Below are positions 10,636 to 22,241 of a DNA stretch of 64,000 bases, in pieces. Every line of letters begins with the position of its first letter. Within the stretch, counting starts at the first letter, position 1. The notes below the pieces were generated by a model. That model saw nothing but the letters and a program-made list of their open reading frames with translations, was not told where the DNA came from and searched no databases. Both the position numbers and the translations under genes were made by a program. Where the stretch lies: NCBI GenBank assembly GCA_023105745.1, contig JALGQZ010000006.1, positions 32,131,686 to 32,195,685 on the forward strand, in the 5' to 3' direction. The stretch is from Austropuccinia psidii (Eukaryota; Basidiomycota; Pucciniomycetes; Pucciniales; Sphaerophragmiaceae).

Positions 10636-11645
10636 TGAATGGAGGTCCTAGTAATAATTTGGACCTCAATTCATTTCAATTAACATGGCCATTTGTTGTG
10701 GCAATGAGTAAAGGAGATTGTTCAGAAGGTAAACATGGAATTCAGTACACAAAGCATTAATTGCATGTTGGAGCTCTTCCACTGTCTGAGGTTGGCATAG
10801 ATTACTGATTTTACTCTTAATTGTTTTCCATACAATTTTGATTGGGTTCAAGTCTGGTGACTGTTCAGGCCAATTGAGCTTATTTTTCCAACCAGTGCTC
10901 ACTTGGGCCATTATCCTCCATCAGTAAGAGGTAGTGGTAACCATGGATCCAGGGGGCCGGCTCCATCCAGGCTATGAAGGGAAGAAGGCCAGGTCATTAG
11001 AATTTCTGCACCATTTTGATTGACATCATTTGACGATTGAGAAAGACCAATGTTGCTTGCATTGCCATGAAAAATGCCCTGCATATCATGATTGTTCAAC
11101 AACCTGATCAATGGTTGACCAAAAGGTTCTCAAGCTGCCATTCCTCTTGAGGTTTCCTCCAAGCTCCTACACGATCAACCTTTTTTTCCAATTTTGAAGG
11201 CTGACTCGTCTGTCCAAATCACCTGGGCCCACTTTTTTCTCGTCCAATGGAAGTGGGCTTGGGAAAAGGAAAGGCGGAATTGGAAATCTTGAGTAGAGAT
11301 GTACATTTTTTTGGGAGAAATGTGAGACTGCTTACCCAATTTATGGATCTCATTCTGGATCATTCAGGTGGAGACTTGGTGATTCAAAAGTTTGGTTACC
11401 CATGAAACAATTAATTAACCACCACAGGTGATGATTTGGGCCAGCTCTTGGAAGTCATGTTTGGACATAATCATTGATCAACCAGTTTTCTTTTTCATAT
11501 GGACAGTGCCAAATTGTTTTTACTTCTTCATTGTGTCATAGACTATGGTGAGTGGCACCCCTGCAAGTTTGGATATGGCTCAAAAAGGGAAGCCCACTTG
11601 GTGCATCCCTACAATTCATCCTCTGGTCTCAACATTACGGTAAGG
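10636..11645 (-). pseudogene. Tc1/mariner transposase remnant
   Basis: Read on the minus strand from about 11640: a helix-turn-helix region (AISKLAGVPLTIVYDTMKK), then KWAQVIWTDESAFKIGKKG with the first catalytic Asp, LLMEDNGPSEHW (second Asp, in a shifted frame), and WPEQSPDLNPIKIVWKTIK. In Tc1 proteins the last motif is SPDLNPIE, so the catalytic Glu is Lys here. Several stops and at least two frame changes make it dead. An inverted repeat of 13 bp (10636-10648 with 10661-10673, one mismatch) overlaps the stop and may be part of one terminus. The other end was not found. Confidence 0.75.
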
Positions 11646-12055
11646 AATGTTATACTAGATAAGCAAATGAAATAAGAAGTAAGGTGTAAGAGGGAAAAAC
11701 CTTTTATTAAGAAAAGGGGTCTACCGTGAGTGTGGAATGCAGGTCAGGGGGTTGAAGGTTGTAGTGGTCCAGATCAGGCCACAACAACCTCCAAGGGGGG
11801 GCTTTCACGTCTTCATAATGTATTGGTGGGGTGGTCATAATGTGATTAGCTGAAAAAAGAACCAAACAATGGTTATTCATAGGTAGAGGAAAGGTAAAGG
11901 CAAATTAGAAAAAAAAGGAAAAAAATAAAGAGAAGTCAGAATTTATCTGACAAATGAGAGCTGAGGGTTGCTTCATGCGCATCCTTACAGCTGCCCTGCC
12001 CGTTTTTGCATTCTTTGGGCAGGGCACTTTACTGTAAAGTACATAGGAAGCAGCC
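11646..12055. other. Non-coding spacer with a strong stem-loop
   Basis: No gene. A 9-bp perfect stem, GCCCTGCCC (11993-12001) with GGGCAGGGC (12017-12025), encloses a 15-base loop about 30 bp before the copia insertion. The last five bases, CAGCC, may be the left target duplication of copia. Confidence 0.5.
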
Positions 12056-12257
12056 TGTAGAATCATAAGGGAAAAGACAATATCAGTCGCTACTAAAGTG
12101 TAAAGAAAGTGCTAGAAGAACCTGGACCAGGTAAAAAACCTGATTATTGTAGTTACTATAAAATATGACAATTCTTGCAAGTAATAAAAAAGTAAGAGGT
12201 TGAAGTAAAAACAACTAAAAACTAAAAAACCCTAATAGTGAGAATTCTAAAACAACA
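12056..12257 (+). repeat. Copia 5' LTR
   Basis: 202 bp, TGTAGAATCATAAGGG.. to ..CTAAAACAACA; about a dozen differences plus one 3-bp indel from the 3' LTR. The next bases, GGTTAAAAGCC, are the primer-binding-site candidate. Confidence 0.9.
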
Positions 12258-12305
12258 GGTTAAAAGCCGGTTCTTTACAGCTAACTGTTATTTTCATCTT
12301 TTTGA

Positions 12306-15300
12306 ATGCCACCACAAAGTGAGAAGTTCTTCTCATCGCACAATTCTGATACTTCTGATACTTCCAATAGTGATTCTGAAATAGGGGATTTTATCCCAAA
12401 TCCTTCTAATATACAATATGTTTCTAATCCTTTGTCATTGATGGAGACCCAATTACCACCTGTACAAGAACAAGCAGGTTCTTCAAATCTGGATACTACT
12501 TCGCCAGCCTTCTCGGCGTTTTCAAAAACCCCATCTAAATTTGTTTCTAATGTTCCTAAAATTGACTCTGATGGTTCAAACTTTGCTGATTGGAGCAAGG
12601 GACTTGATAATATCATCTTCAATGAAGTTCTATTTACCAATGATCCCAATAATTTTGAATCAATACCCATAGCAAAAGGGGCTCTTTGTTTTTTCATTCA
12701 ACAAACAATATTTTCTGATATATTGGAAATGATACAAAATGAAGCTTCTCCTAAACAAGCTTTTATGTAAATTCAGAAGAATTTTAAAAAGTCAAATAGA
12801 TTAATGCAACTTGATTTAGTTATTGAATTGTTTGACATGTATAATTCTATTTGATTTTTACAACCAAATTTCATTTTCCCACAATTATTTACATTATTTG
12901 ATAAGTTTAAATGAGGAGGAATTCCTCTCTCTACCAAATGGAGAAGCCTATTGGTACAAATTTTTGCTCTGACCCCTGCGGGAATGACTAAAGCTTCTTG
13001 GTTCCATTTCATAGAAACCAATCTTGATCACATTGATAAATTTGATCCTTGTGATGTAAAAAAATTAGTGATTTCATATTTAGTTTCAGTTTGACAAGAA
13101 GAAAGAAAAGCTTCTTCACAATCCATTATGAAGATGACTCCAAAGAATCAGATTCCAATGAAGGGGAAGCGAATTGATAATATAACAAACTCTATGGCGC
13201 GGTTCGTAATCTCTTCTCCATTGACACATTCAAGAGCACCAAATGAATCTCAAGTCAAATCATTACGAATGCCATCGGAAAATGAAATCAAGCACGCAAA
13301 TTTGAACATTAAGCTGGGAAATGAGCAGCCTTCTGAAATCCTTTGCCAGAAACATGGTATTGAGTGTCATTATTGCATTATATGGGACAATGGGTATAAA
13401 CCTGTCCTATAATCTGAGAGGTTTTGAATCTTGGAAAAGCACACCCATCAATGATGGGTTGTGAGCCAGCAATACGTGCAGTTTCCAATGATAGAACTTC
13501 AGGCTTGGTTGACACTGTCTCACAGGCTCATGTTAGTGGCGACTCTGATCTTTTTCTTACAAAAACTCCTTTAGAGAAGCTGCTAGCATTGAATTTAGCT
13601 TCTCCATTTTTTCACATATATGCAACACATAGGGGTCAAGTGATGCTGCCCTCCATAAATTGGCCATGAATAATGTTTTGTACTGTAAGGAAGTACAAGT
13701 TCTAATCATTTATTTAGGTCAATCAAAGGAAGAAGGGTATACAGCTAATTTTGTAAAACGTGATATATGGGTGTATACACCACAGGGAGATTTATTCTTT
13801 TTTGCAAAGTTTATCAATTGTTCCTGGATTATTCATCCTCTTCCATCTGAAATATTAAAGGATAATGAACTGAAAATCCCAAAGTTAAGAGTTTTGTTGA
13901 AATCATGTGCATATGAATGGCATTGTCACTTGGGACATTCTTCCAATAAAATAGTCAAGAAATATCTAAAAATTTACATACCCGAGTTTAACCAAAAGAA
14001 TTGGTCTCTGTTCATTTGCAACAATTGTATAATTGCAAAAATTACACGACAACAAATGCCTTCCAATGATTATACTCCAAAAGAGCAAGCAAGAGATTTA
14101 ATGATGTCAGATGTGTTGGGACAAATTCCACTGATTGATCTAAATCAAAATAAATACATATTAAAACTACAAGATCATTTTTCTACTTTTGTATTTTGTT
14201 TTCCAATTAAAACACGTGATCAGGTTCCTAAAGTGCTTTTGGACACATTTGGGCTGATTCATTCTGTGTTTGGAAAATCAGTAAGGTTTTGAAGATCCGA
14301 CAACACAAAATAATATACAGGACAGAAGTTTAAAATAAGTTTGACAAACATGGGAACTCAACAGCTGTGCACATGTCCATATACACCTGAACAGAACGTT
14401 GAAGCTGAGAGATTAAATAGAAGATTGGGAGATGAAGCAAGGACAATTCGGAGGGCTTCAGGTTTGTCAAAACATTTTTGGTATTATGCTTATAATGTGC
14501 TGCTTATATTCACAATAGAATACCAAATTCAAGAACTGGGGATATGACACCTTTAGAAATGTGGTGTGGAAGAAAACCACAGGCAAAGAGAATATTTCCA
14601 TTTGGAGCTAAGGCAATAGTTCATGTACCAATTGAGAAGAGAGGTAAACTAGATGACAGGGGGAGGTTGTGTAAATCAATTGGGTTTCAGGATGACAGTT
14701 GAGGGTATTTTCTTTGGGACAAGGAACAAGAGCAAGTTTTCAATTCAAATCATGTAAAATTTATTGATTTCAATAAAGACAATCAATCAAATAAGCTGAA
14801 GATTTCTAGCCTAGTAAACAGCATTTAACTAAGGCTTGTACAGGAGAATACAAATAAATTATGTGAAGAGAAAGATAAAATGATTGAGCAGATTAATATA
14901 GTACAAGATATGGAAATACCAATGAGTATCAAAAATGCAAGAGGTTTAAATTGGGGAGAGTAGAAATATGCAATAGAAAGGGAACTGAATTCTTTTCATG
15001 AGATGAATGTTTGGACACCAGTCAAGAGGGAAGAAAATACAAAGATGATAAAAACAAAGTTTATTTTTGATTTAAAAAGAAGGGGCAATCCAGAAGAATT
15101 ATTTTACAAAGTTTGTTTGGTGGCACAAAGTTTTTTTCAACAATACCAAATAGATTGTGAGAATACCTATCCACCAATAGCATCATTAACATCACTGTGA
15201 CTATTGCTAGAATTGGCACTAAAAAACAAATGGAAAATCATGAGCTTTGATGTGTCAGTGGTGTAACTGCATAGTCCATTGAAGGAAAAAGTCTATGTTG

Positions 15301-15335
15301 AAGCACCCACAGAATTTGGACCCAAATGGCATTGT
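12306..15335 (+). pseudogene. Copia gag-pol, 5' part (gag, integrase, start of RT)
   Basis: Gag begins at ATG 12306 (MPPQSEKFFSS..) with FADWSKGLDNIIF, stops at 12768, and continues as remnants to about 13420. GAG-pre-integrase: WHCHLGHSSNKIVKKYL with CNNC (zinc site). Integrase: MMSDVLGQIP (first Asp), then IRSDNTK after a frame change (second Asp). Later FWYYAYNVLL, MTPLEMWCGRKP and FGAKAIVHVP mark the integrase C-terminal part. RT opens with NVWTPVKREENTKMIKTKF and ends at VYVEAPTEFG, where the nested insert begins. More than ten stops and frame changes are present. Confidence 0.85.
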
Positions 15336-15708
15336 GGTATTCCCTACCTTATTGGCGCATTTTCAAGTGAAATTTCATTTATAAGGCTATAAGTTGAAGA
15401 AATAACAAAGAAAAATAAATAATTAATCAGTTATAATAGAGGAATTCAGCAATAAAATGGATTTAAATTCATCAATATATATAATCACATAAGCAAATCC
15501 TGGAGGAATGGTCCATTTGATTACAAGAATGACAATAAAATAAGGAAAAGAAAAAGACAAGCTAGCAAGAATGTTAAATTTACCATTGAGAGGGGTAGTG
15601 AAACACTCAAGTTACCCTAGCTCTGCTCAACCTTTGGATTACTCAGCAATGCAGTTATTAAACTGAGGCCACTTCAATAAGGAATAAATCCAAACTGTAT
15701 TAAACAAC

Positions 15709-15750
15709 CACCAGGGCGAATCTTGCGTCAATCGTCGGCGATTGACTTCA
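15709..15750 (+). repeat. CACTA left terminal inverted repeat with internal hairpin
   Basis: CACCAGGGCGAATCT.. continues to a perfect 8-bp inverted repeat GTCAATCG/CGATTGAC (15727-15746, loop TCGG). The following 15750-15900 is dense in GTCAC and ACGTCA words, plausible subterminal transposase-binding sites. Confidence 0.9.
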
Positions 15751-16079
15751 CGTCGCACCGCGGTCAGTATAAAATCTTGCTTCAGTCTCATTAGTGTCAC
15801 TTTATAGTCACTGGATTTAGTGGGTCACGTCACGTCAGCGTCAAGACAACGTCAATTGTCACATGTGTCACATGAGAATGTCACTCAAAGCCCAAACCCG
15901 TTTCAACACTATTCGCAACGTTTGGGTAATTTCACCTAATAGCTTCCGCCTCCCCAACGCTTAGCATGCTTTCGCGCCCGCACCACCCTCCAGATGAGAC
16001 TCTGACACTGCCTGCCCCCCCATCTCCGTCCTCACCACTCCTTACGCTTTCACACCCCCACCCTTACCATCCTGAGGCT

Positions 16080-16660
16080 TGTGTAGTGCCCTCCTGACAT
16101 GCTCCCGACACTGGTTACAATCCTTACGCTTGTGCAGTGCCCTCCCGACATGCTCCCAACACTGCTTACAATCCTTATGCTCGCGCAGTGCCCTCCCGAC
16201 ATGCTCCCAACACTGCTTACGATCCTTACGCTCACGGAGTGCCCTCCCGCCATGCTCCCGACACTGCTCACCATCCTTACGCTCATGAAGTGCCCTCCCG
16301 ACACTGCTTACAATCCTTACGCTCGCGCAGTGCCCTCCCGACACTGCTTACAATCCTTACGCTCACGGAGTGCCCTCCCGCCATGCCCCGACACTGCTCA
16401 CCATCCTTACGCTCATGAAGTGCCCTCCCGACACTGCTTACAATCCTTACGCTCACAGAGTGCCCTCCCGACATACTCCCAACACTGCTTACAATCCTTA
16501 TGCTCGCGGAGTGCCCTCCCAACCTGCTTACGATCCTTACGCTCGCCTAGTAAGTACCCTCCCGACATGCCTCCGACACTGCTTACAATCCTTACGCTCG
16601 CCTAGTAAGTACCCTCCCGACATGCCTCCGACGCCGCTTACCATCCTCACGTTTCCGTAT
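16080..16660 (+). repeat. Minisatellite array 1 (about 40-60 bp units)
   Basis: Around ten to twelve degenerate copies of a unit with the core CAATCCTTACGCTCGCGCAG followed by TGCCCTCCCGACA; unit length varies because TGCTCCCAACACTGCTTA spacers are gained or lost. Open frames over it in five reading frames are products of the repeat and not genes. 15900-16080 is C-rich with no gene. Confidence 0.85.
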
Positions 16661-16670
16661 TACATCCACA

Positions 16671-16696
16671 GTGTACGGTGGCTTGTTGGCGTACAC
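16671..16696. promoter_or_regulatory. Near-palindrome P1
   Basis: Outer arms GTGTACG / CGTACAC are perfect over 7 bp; the GC-rich centre is degenerate. First of five related palindromes, 499 bp upstream of the next ATG (17195). 16697-17194 otherwise holds no gene. Confidence 0.5.
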
Positions 16697-17194
16697 AATG
16701 GACACCATCGCCGAAATATGCTGAGTGGCCTTCTCTGCCAACAGGACCTCAGGGGAAATTGGTCAGTATATTCACAATGTTGTGGTTAGGGTTTAAATCA
16801 TGAGACTCACAAATTAAAACCTAATAAGTGGAATATTTAAGACAAGAATTGTGTCTCCTGTTTCCCCTAGAAAACCATTTTATTTCATATCATTCAAATG
16901 GAACACTTTGCTTAGTCCTTACCTCATGAGTGTTGAATAGTTCAAAAGTTGACTTTAGTAGGTTTCTCACTAGTCAACTTTATTCAATGTCTCACAGGGA
17001 AGTGATTTCATTTGCATGATATGAAATAATTTGCAAAACATTGCCTCCTTCAATTTCCCGACAAATCGCATTTTGCAAATGCAATTATTTTACTTCCACC
17101 TATTTTCTTCAATTTGGATCTTTTTATTCAAAATTTTCAAACAAGTTATCAATCAACTTGTCACCATCTATTTGCTTACTAAACTACCTCCGCA

Positions 17195-19315
17195 ATGGCC
17201 CAAACCCCGGGAAATTCAACGGAATTTAATGAACAACCAACTTCAGCCCCAGAGAGTGGAAGTGAAATATCTGATATGGCCAGTAGTCGTGAATTAGGCA
17301 TTGAAGCAGAGAGCCAGTCACATGAAGATAATCAAGATCCACCATTTCTTCCAGAATGTGAGTATACATCCATCTTGAGTATTTCTAATCTCTCAAAACC
17401 TGATATTGTGTCATAGCCTTTATTTCAGGTCAACCTCCAAGCTCTCAGAAACCGAATTTTAAAACTTATGAGAAGGAAAAGACTGTTGAACCTTGTGCAC
17501 CGATAGAAGATGATGGTCAAGATGATGTAATTTTCAGTGGGGAGGTGGAAATTATATCCAAGGAACAATTTGTCTCCAACATTGCTCAAACAATCCCAAG
17601 GCTCGAAAAAATTCAAAATGATAGTAAAATTCCTGATTATGTGCGTCAAAAGATTGCTGAAGCCATGAGCCTCCTCAAAATGGATTTGAACCGTAAGTCC
17701 ATTACTAATTCAAAACAAAATTGATAAAAATACCTGCTTACAATATATGGGCAGGTGTGGAGGTGGGAGAATCTCTACCTGAAGGATCTCGAGTCGTAAT
17801 TGGATATCCAGACAAAGGATTAGGAAAAAGACCAAATATACATGCGACCAAAAAAACCAACAAAAAACGCCGTACCTTTGAAGCCGCAAAGAATTCCCGG
17901 GATCAAGGTGATGAAATGATCAATGTTGAAGTGGACCATATTGATAATTAACCTCCGCATACTGAACCCCCCCCATACTCAATGAAACAATCCATGATGA
18001 AGCTCCACATACTGAAAGCCCCCCGATACCCAATGAAACAATGCATGATGCAACCCCTCCCGCCTCTCCTCGGAATATTCAAGCCTTTCAAGAAAGGGAA
18101 ACAATCAAACATGATACAATGGGAAAAGATATGACTGATATAATTCCCGACGCTGAGCCCAAAGTGTCATCCGCCGTGAATTTTCAAGGAATATTTTTAT
18201 CCCGCATGGAAGAATTTGCAGGCATTTTGAATTATCATCCCAATATTTCTCAACAATCATGGAAAAGGGGGCTTGATAATATCAATAGGATTTACAAAAA
18301 TAGATGGGACAATTTACCAACAAAGGATGCTCATACATTCCTGCCCGTTGGTATTAAGGTGATCAGTAACCAAGAGATTAAAATGTCAGCTTGGCTGGAG
18401 GACCTTGAGATGGCAGGTGAGTTTTTTTTTATCTTTGTGCATGATACTTGATTATTGGCTGTTGACTGGTGATATAAATTGCAATATACAGGGTTAGATT
18501 TTTTTAAGCCAACAGAAACAGAAGCATTTTTTGATCACAACATTTGGAATCTCAAATTGATGAAGGAATCAGCTAAACCTCCAGATAATCTCCCAAAATC
18601 TGAACACCCCTTCTTCAAAATGGTTCAGAGCCTTCTTTACCCCGCGAATCCAGTTAAACATTTTTGGGCAAATGTTATGTTTGAATCCATTAGTTTAGTC
18701 TCATACAATGTGATTGCACCCAAACCATATGTTGCACCAACATCAAATTTGACCGATCCTCTTGGACTCGAACGCGGAGCAGTTGAATACCTTTCCTCCT
18801 GCTTGAGTAAATTGAAGCAACATGCAACCCAACTCAGCATTGAAGGTGGTGGCGCTGACAATGAGATATCCACAAAGCCGCACAAGAACCTGGAGGATCT
18901 AATGGATACAGTTATCCATTTGATGATTGCGTACAACATGGTACGTGCACATACAAAGGTCAAAGTTAATGGCATCAAAGGCAAACTCACCAACTCAAAA
19001 AAAAATGAGGCCATCAAAGATCTTTTGACATGTCACAAGAATCTCGGAATAAATCAAATTTGCTATGGTATATTAGCGGCATTCTGTGAGGCGGGGGTTC
19101 GTGGTTTGATGGTATGCTCAGATGACTGGAGAACAAGCTCAGTTAAAGGGGCTTTATCACTAATTGACATTTCCGCAGAACCTTCAGAGGGTAAAAATCT
19201 AGTGGAGCCAGTGTGGCTACGTACTAATAAGTATATATGTAATTTACTGAATAAAAGTTTCTTCTCATCAGAGTCTTTTAACCCCACTGTACCTCTTAGA
19301 TTTGAATTTGCATGA
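17195..19315 (+). pseudogene. Unknown CACTA-borne protein, four or more exons
   Basis: ATG at 17195 (MAQTPGNSTEFNEQ). Introns at 17358-17428, 17693-17754 and 18417-18491 have clean GT..AG ends and keep the frame. The N-terminal part is acidic and low-complexity; the middle has VEVGESLPEGSRVVIGYPD and a basic KKTNKKRRTFEAAK stretch that could be a nuclear signal. After a stop at 17949 and a frame slip at the nine-C run near 17970, a two-copy repeat (HTE-PPI-NET-HD) leads to FPRMEEF-like and QQSWKRGLDNINRIYKNRW. The last exon encodes about 275 residues with no stop (GLDFFKPTETEAFFDHNIW .. PVKHFWANVMFESISLVSY .. LNKSFFSSESF). I do not recognise the family; it is probably transposon-specific. Confidence 0.55.
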
Positions 19316-19554
19316 TGCTTGGTATTAGACTTTGGTGATGCCTGGGTGGCAAAGCATGGTCTTGGTTCGAGTGATGAGGTCACATTGACTGTACCCAGGT
19401 CAGCTAAACTTACAGCCAGGATTGACCCGTTTTAGATTAGCGTTGTACTAGATAGATTGTAATTGAATTTTGCAAAGTGATTTAAGAATTTAATAATCAT
19501 GACTTCCTATCCTACTACTGCCCGGATGCCACAGTCTGAATACCAATAGTAATT

Positions 19555-19576
19555 GTACGGCGGCATGCCTCCGTAC
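19555..19576. promoter_or_regulatory. Near-palindrome P2
   Basis: GTACGG and CCGTAC arms around GGCATGCC with one mismatched pair: 10 of 11 base pairs. It lies 437 bp before the Tet-like ATG at 20013. Confidence 0.55.
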
Positions 19577-20012
19577 GTCTTTGAAAAGACTGCAACAAGA
19601 CGCAAACTGAGTCAGGCAGCTGTGCGCATGAGGAGCACATGCGGGGGCATTGCGGGAGGTCGCGTTTATCACTTCCCGCCAGCCCATAATAGGCAAAATG
19701 TTACTGTGTCTTTCAATAGGACTGGGATAACTAGGGATCCGCAGCAGGATGCATATTGCATTTGCGTGTGCTTGCAATATTCCAAATGGTTGGATTGGAA
19801 AGTGATTGCATGGGAACATCAATATGTCAAATTGAATAATGCACTATCCACTGCAATTTTTAGGTTCAGGTATTTGAGATCGCGAATTTGCAAAGGTCAG
19901 GTGTGATCTTTTTTTTAGCCGCAATTAAAAAAGATTCATCGTCCGCAATTCAATTTAGGTGGTATTAATAAATCAGTAATCATTTGGTTTCATTTCATTT
20001 TCTGCTGAAAGC

Positions 20013-21392
20013 ATGCCATTCACAAAAAAAGGAAAAGAGCGTAAAAGGGAACTCGCAAGAAAGCGTCGGGCTGAGGAAGGAAAGTGTGAGTTTCTCGTTT
20101 AATCTCAGTGTATATATATAGATATATATATATGCTTCCACATTTATGTGGCACCCTCATTGAGCCCCACGGAAGAACATTGGCTTTAGTCGGTTCAGAT
20201 TGTGCCAATGTCATGTGGGCTCCAACAGGGAAGTCAAAGGATGTGTGCCGAAGAAAGCTCCTTGGGCATTGGGCACCATTCTGGACTCAAAACTCCTTAG
20301 CTTCAAATGGCAGGAAGCAGTATCTGATATCTTGTCTGCTTCAACACAAAGTGATCCCTCACCCACTCGGGAATAGTCGGACATCCCAAAAGATAAATGA
20401 GGGCAAAACCACCCGAAAGCAGAGGTTTTTTTCCTCCTCTTGACCAACAGCACAAATATCAATGCCAGTATCAGCAAATATGATCCCAAGTAAAATTCGG
20501 AGCCTTGTGGATGTCAATCAGATCAAACGCATTAACTTTGGCCGTGTGGCAATTTTCTCTTCAACCGGATTACTCATTGCCCTTGTCAAATTCAGACCAT
20601 TCACAACAATGAGTGAAGTCGAGGTCAATCAATGGGATGAATTATCACAATTCTGATTTCGCGAAAAGAGGTTCACTGACCCTATTGCAACAAATGGAGC
20701 ATTACTGGAGGGATTTATTTTTGCGATTGGGTGGCGCAAATGCACCACGAAGAATGAACAATTTGGTCTGTATGGAAGTGCTGGCAAAATTGAAAATGCA
20801 AAAGATGAATGGCGGGACCGAGGTGCCAATCTTAGCTCGGTGGGTCGCATTCTAGGTCAATCCTTACGATATGTTGGGGATAATTTATTTCAGAAGATTC
20901 AAAATTGCTACAACTCATTGGGGGTTCCGTCTTTTGATCAAGTCAAGTATGAAGGCAATAATCCCGCAAATCAGGGTGCATGTGAGTTTGCTTCGGCACT
21001 CACTTTCACCATGAATGGATTCAAAAACTCACCTCATCTTGATAAGGATGCATCTCTGTATGCTTCGGGATGGTGGTTTCAAGCTGATAAGGAGCCGGCC
21101 AAATTCAAAGAGATGCATCAAAGCGGTGTACAGGGGGGAAATTGATTTTCCCAAATGAGCATTTTTGAATTGATCTATCCAATTGTCATGGGCTCATTCA
21201 GGTAGTGTGGGCCAGCAGTACATTTCTTCATTATACTGATCCAGCACGACACTAGTGGGTATGTCCGCACAATGCTCAAGGAGGTTGGCAAAAACAATGT
21301 GCCGAAAAAGCCACGGCTATTATGAGATTGGCAAGGAAGCGGCCTATCAAATCAGGGATGGTAATACAATCTCAGCCCAATTCAAAGAGTGA
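20013..21392 (+). pseudogene. Tet/JBP-like 2OG-Fe(II) dioxygenase in the CACTA (broken)
   Basis: ATG at 20013 opens a basic leader (MPFTKKGKERKRELARKRR) with a donor-like GTGAG at 20086. The body in frame 2 runs INFGRVAIFSSTGLLIALVKF, FTDPIATNGALLEGFIFAIGW, NLFQKIQNCYNSLGVPSFDQ, FASALTFTMNGF, then the iron-binding SPHLDKDASLYASGWWF with an intact HxD (HLD). After a frame slip in the GGGGGG run near 21135 come the IDL-CHGLIQVVWASSTF strand and LHYTD with the second iron His. It ends about NTISAQFKE. Lesions: TGA at 20654-20656, a stop at 20441, the frame slip and TAA/TGA downstream. Tet/JBP enzymes oxidise modified bases in nuclear DNA, and known fungal expansions travel with transposons. Here the neighbours are a SNF2 ATPase and a Tnp2 transposase. 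Confidence 0.75.
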
Positions 21393-21520
21393 GGCAGTCG
21401 GAATAGCAGCGTGATTGGTAGATAATGGTGGGGTAAGGCAGAGGACAATATACACCAGGATTGGATGGTTTCAAGTGCGGGAGATGGGGTGTCTCACATG
21501 AAAAAGGGGTGAAGTGGATT

Positions 21521-21546
21521 ATGTACGGAGGCATGCCATCGTACAT
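21521..21546. promoter_or_regulatory. Near-palindrome P3
   Basis: ATGTACG and CGTACAT arms around a GGCATGCC centre, 26 bp with two mismatched pairs. It sits between the end of the Tet-like gene and minisatellite 2, so unlike the others it is not just upstream of a start. Confidence 0.55.
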
Positions 21547-21569
21547 ATGCCAGGTTTGTTGCTCTTGTC

Positions 21570-21830
21570 CAGGATCCCAACGCTTCACACGCGAATCCTT
21601 ATGCTTGTGCAGGTTCCGACAATACTAAAAGTTCCTTACGCCTATGCGGGCTGCCGACGTTTCACACACCAATCCTTACACCTGTGCAGGTTCCCGACAA
21701 CTCACACGCCAATCCTTACGCCTGTGCAGGTTCCTGACAGCTCACACGCCAATCCTTACGCCTTTGCAGGCTCCCAACAGCTCACACGCCAATTGTTAGG
21801 CTTGTGAAGGTTCCCAACAATTTAAACAAT
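21570..21830 (+). repeat. Minisatellite array 2 (about 40-bp units)
   Basis: About six copies of CAATCCTTACGCCTGTGCAG plus GTTCCCGACAACTCACACG. The core is the same as in array 1 and in the same orientation, so the two arrays bracket the unknown gene and the Tet-like gene. 21831-22241 has no gene. Confidence 0.85.
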
Positions 21831-22241
21831 TCAATACATGACTAAGATTAATAGCGTGTGACCATAGGAACGGCAATTTCTCATGAATCTGGAGTGGATT
21901 GCTCACATGCCAGAACTTCCCGCTTTTTTACAGTTAAGATTTGATATGGCTCTAAACAATGGAGGAAGAAAATATAGGAGGCAGGAATGGTGACTATTGG
22001 CGCATTTTTGGCAAAAGATTTTCTCACATACAAATACTAACTCAAACTTTTGGTGGGGCACTTACGAAAATTATTCTCACACAATAGTAAATATGAATCA
22101 TTGAGGAATTATAATAAATTCACGTGAACAAAGAACGTAAGAGAAATTGAAAATATCTTTCATTGAATACAAAAAATTTATCTAAAGGAGTGTATTACAA
22201 AAAGGTAAAAAGAGGAAAGAATACGATTTTTTTGGTGGATT

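Noticed and set aside
16042..16605. Several long open frames (up to 168 aa) on both strands
   Set aside because: They lie on a tandem minisatellite whose unit happens to lack stops in many frames; the products are repetitive Cys/Pro/Ser peptides.
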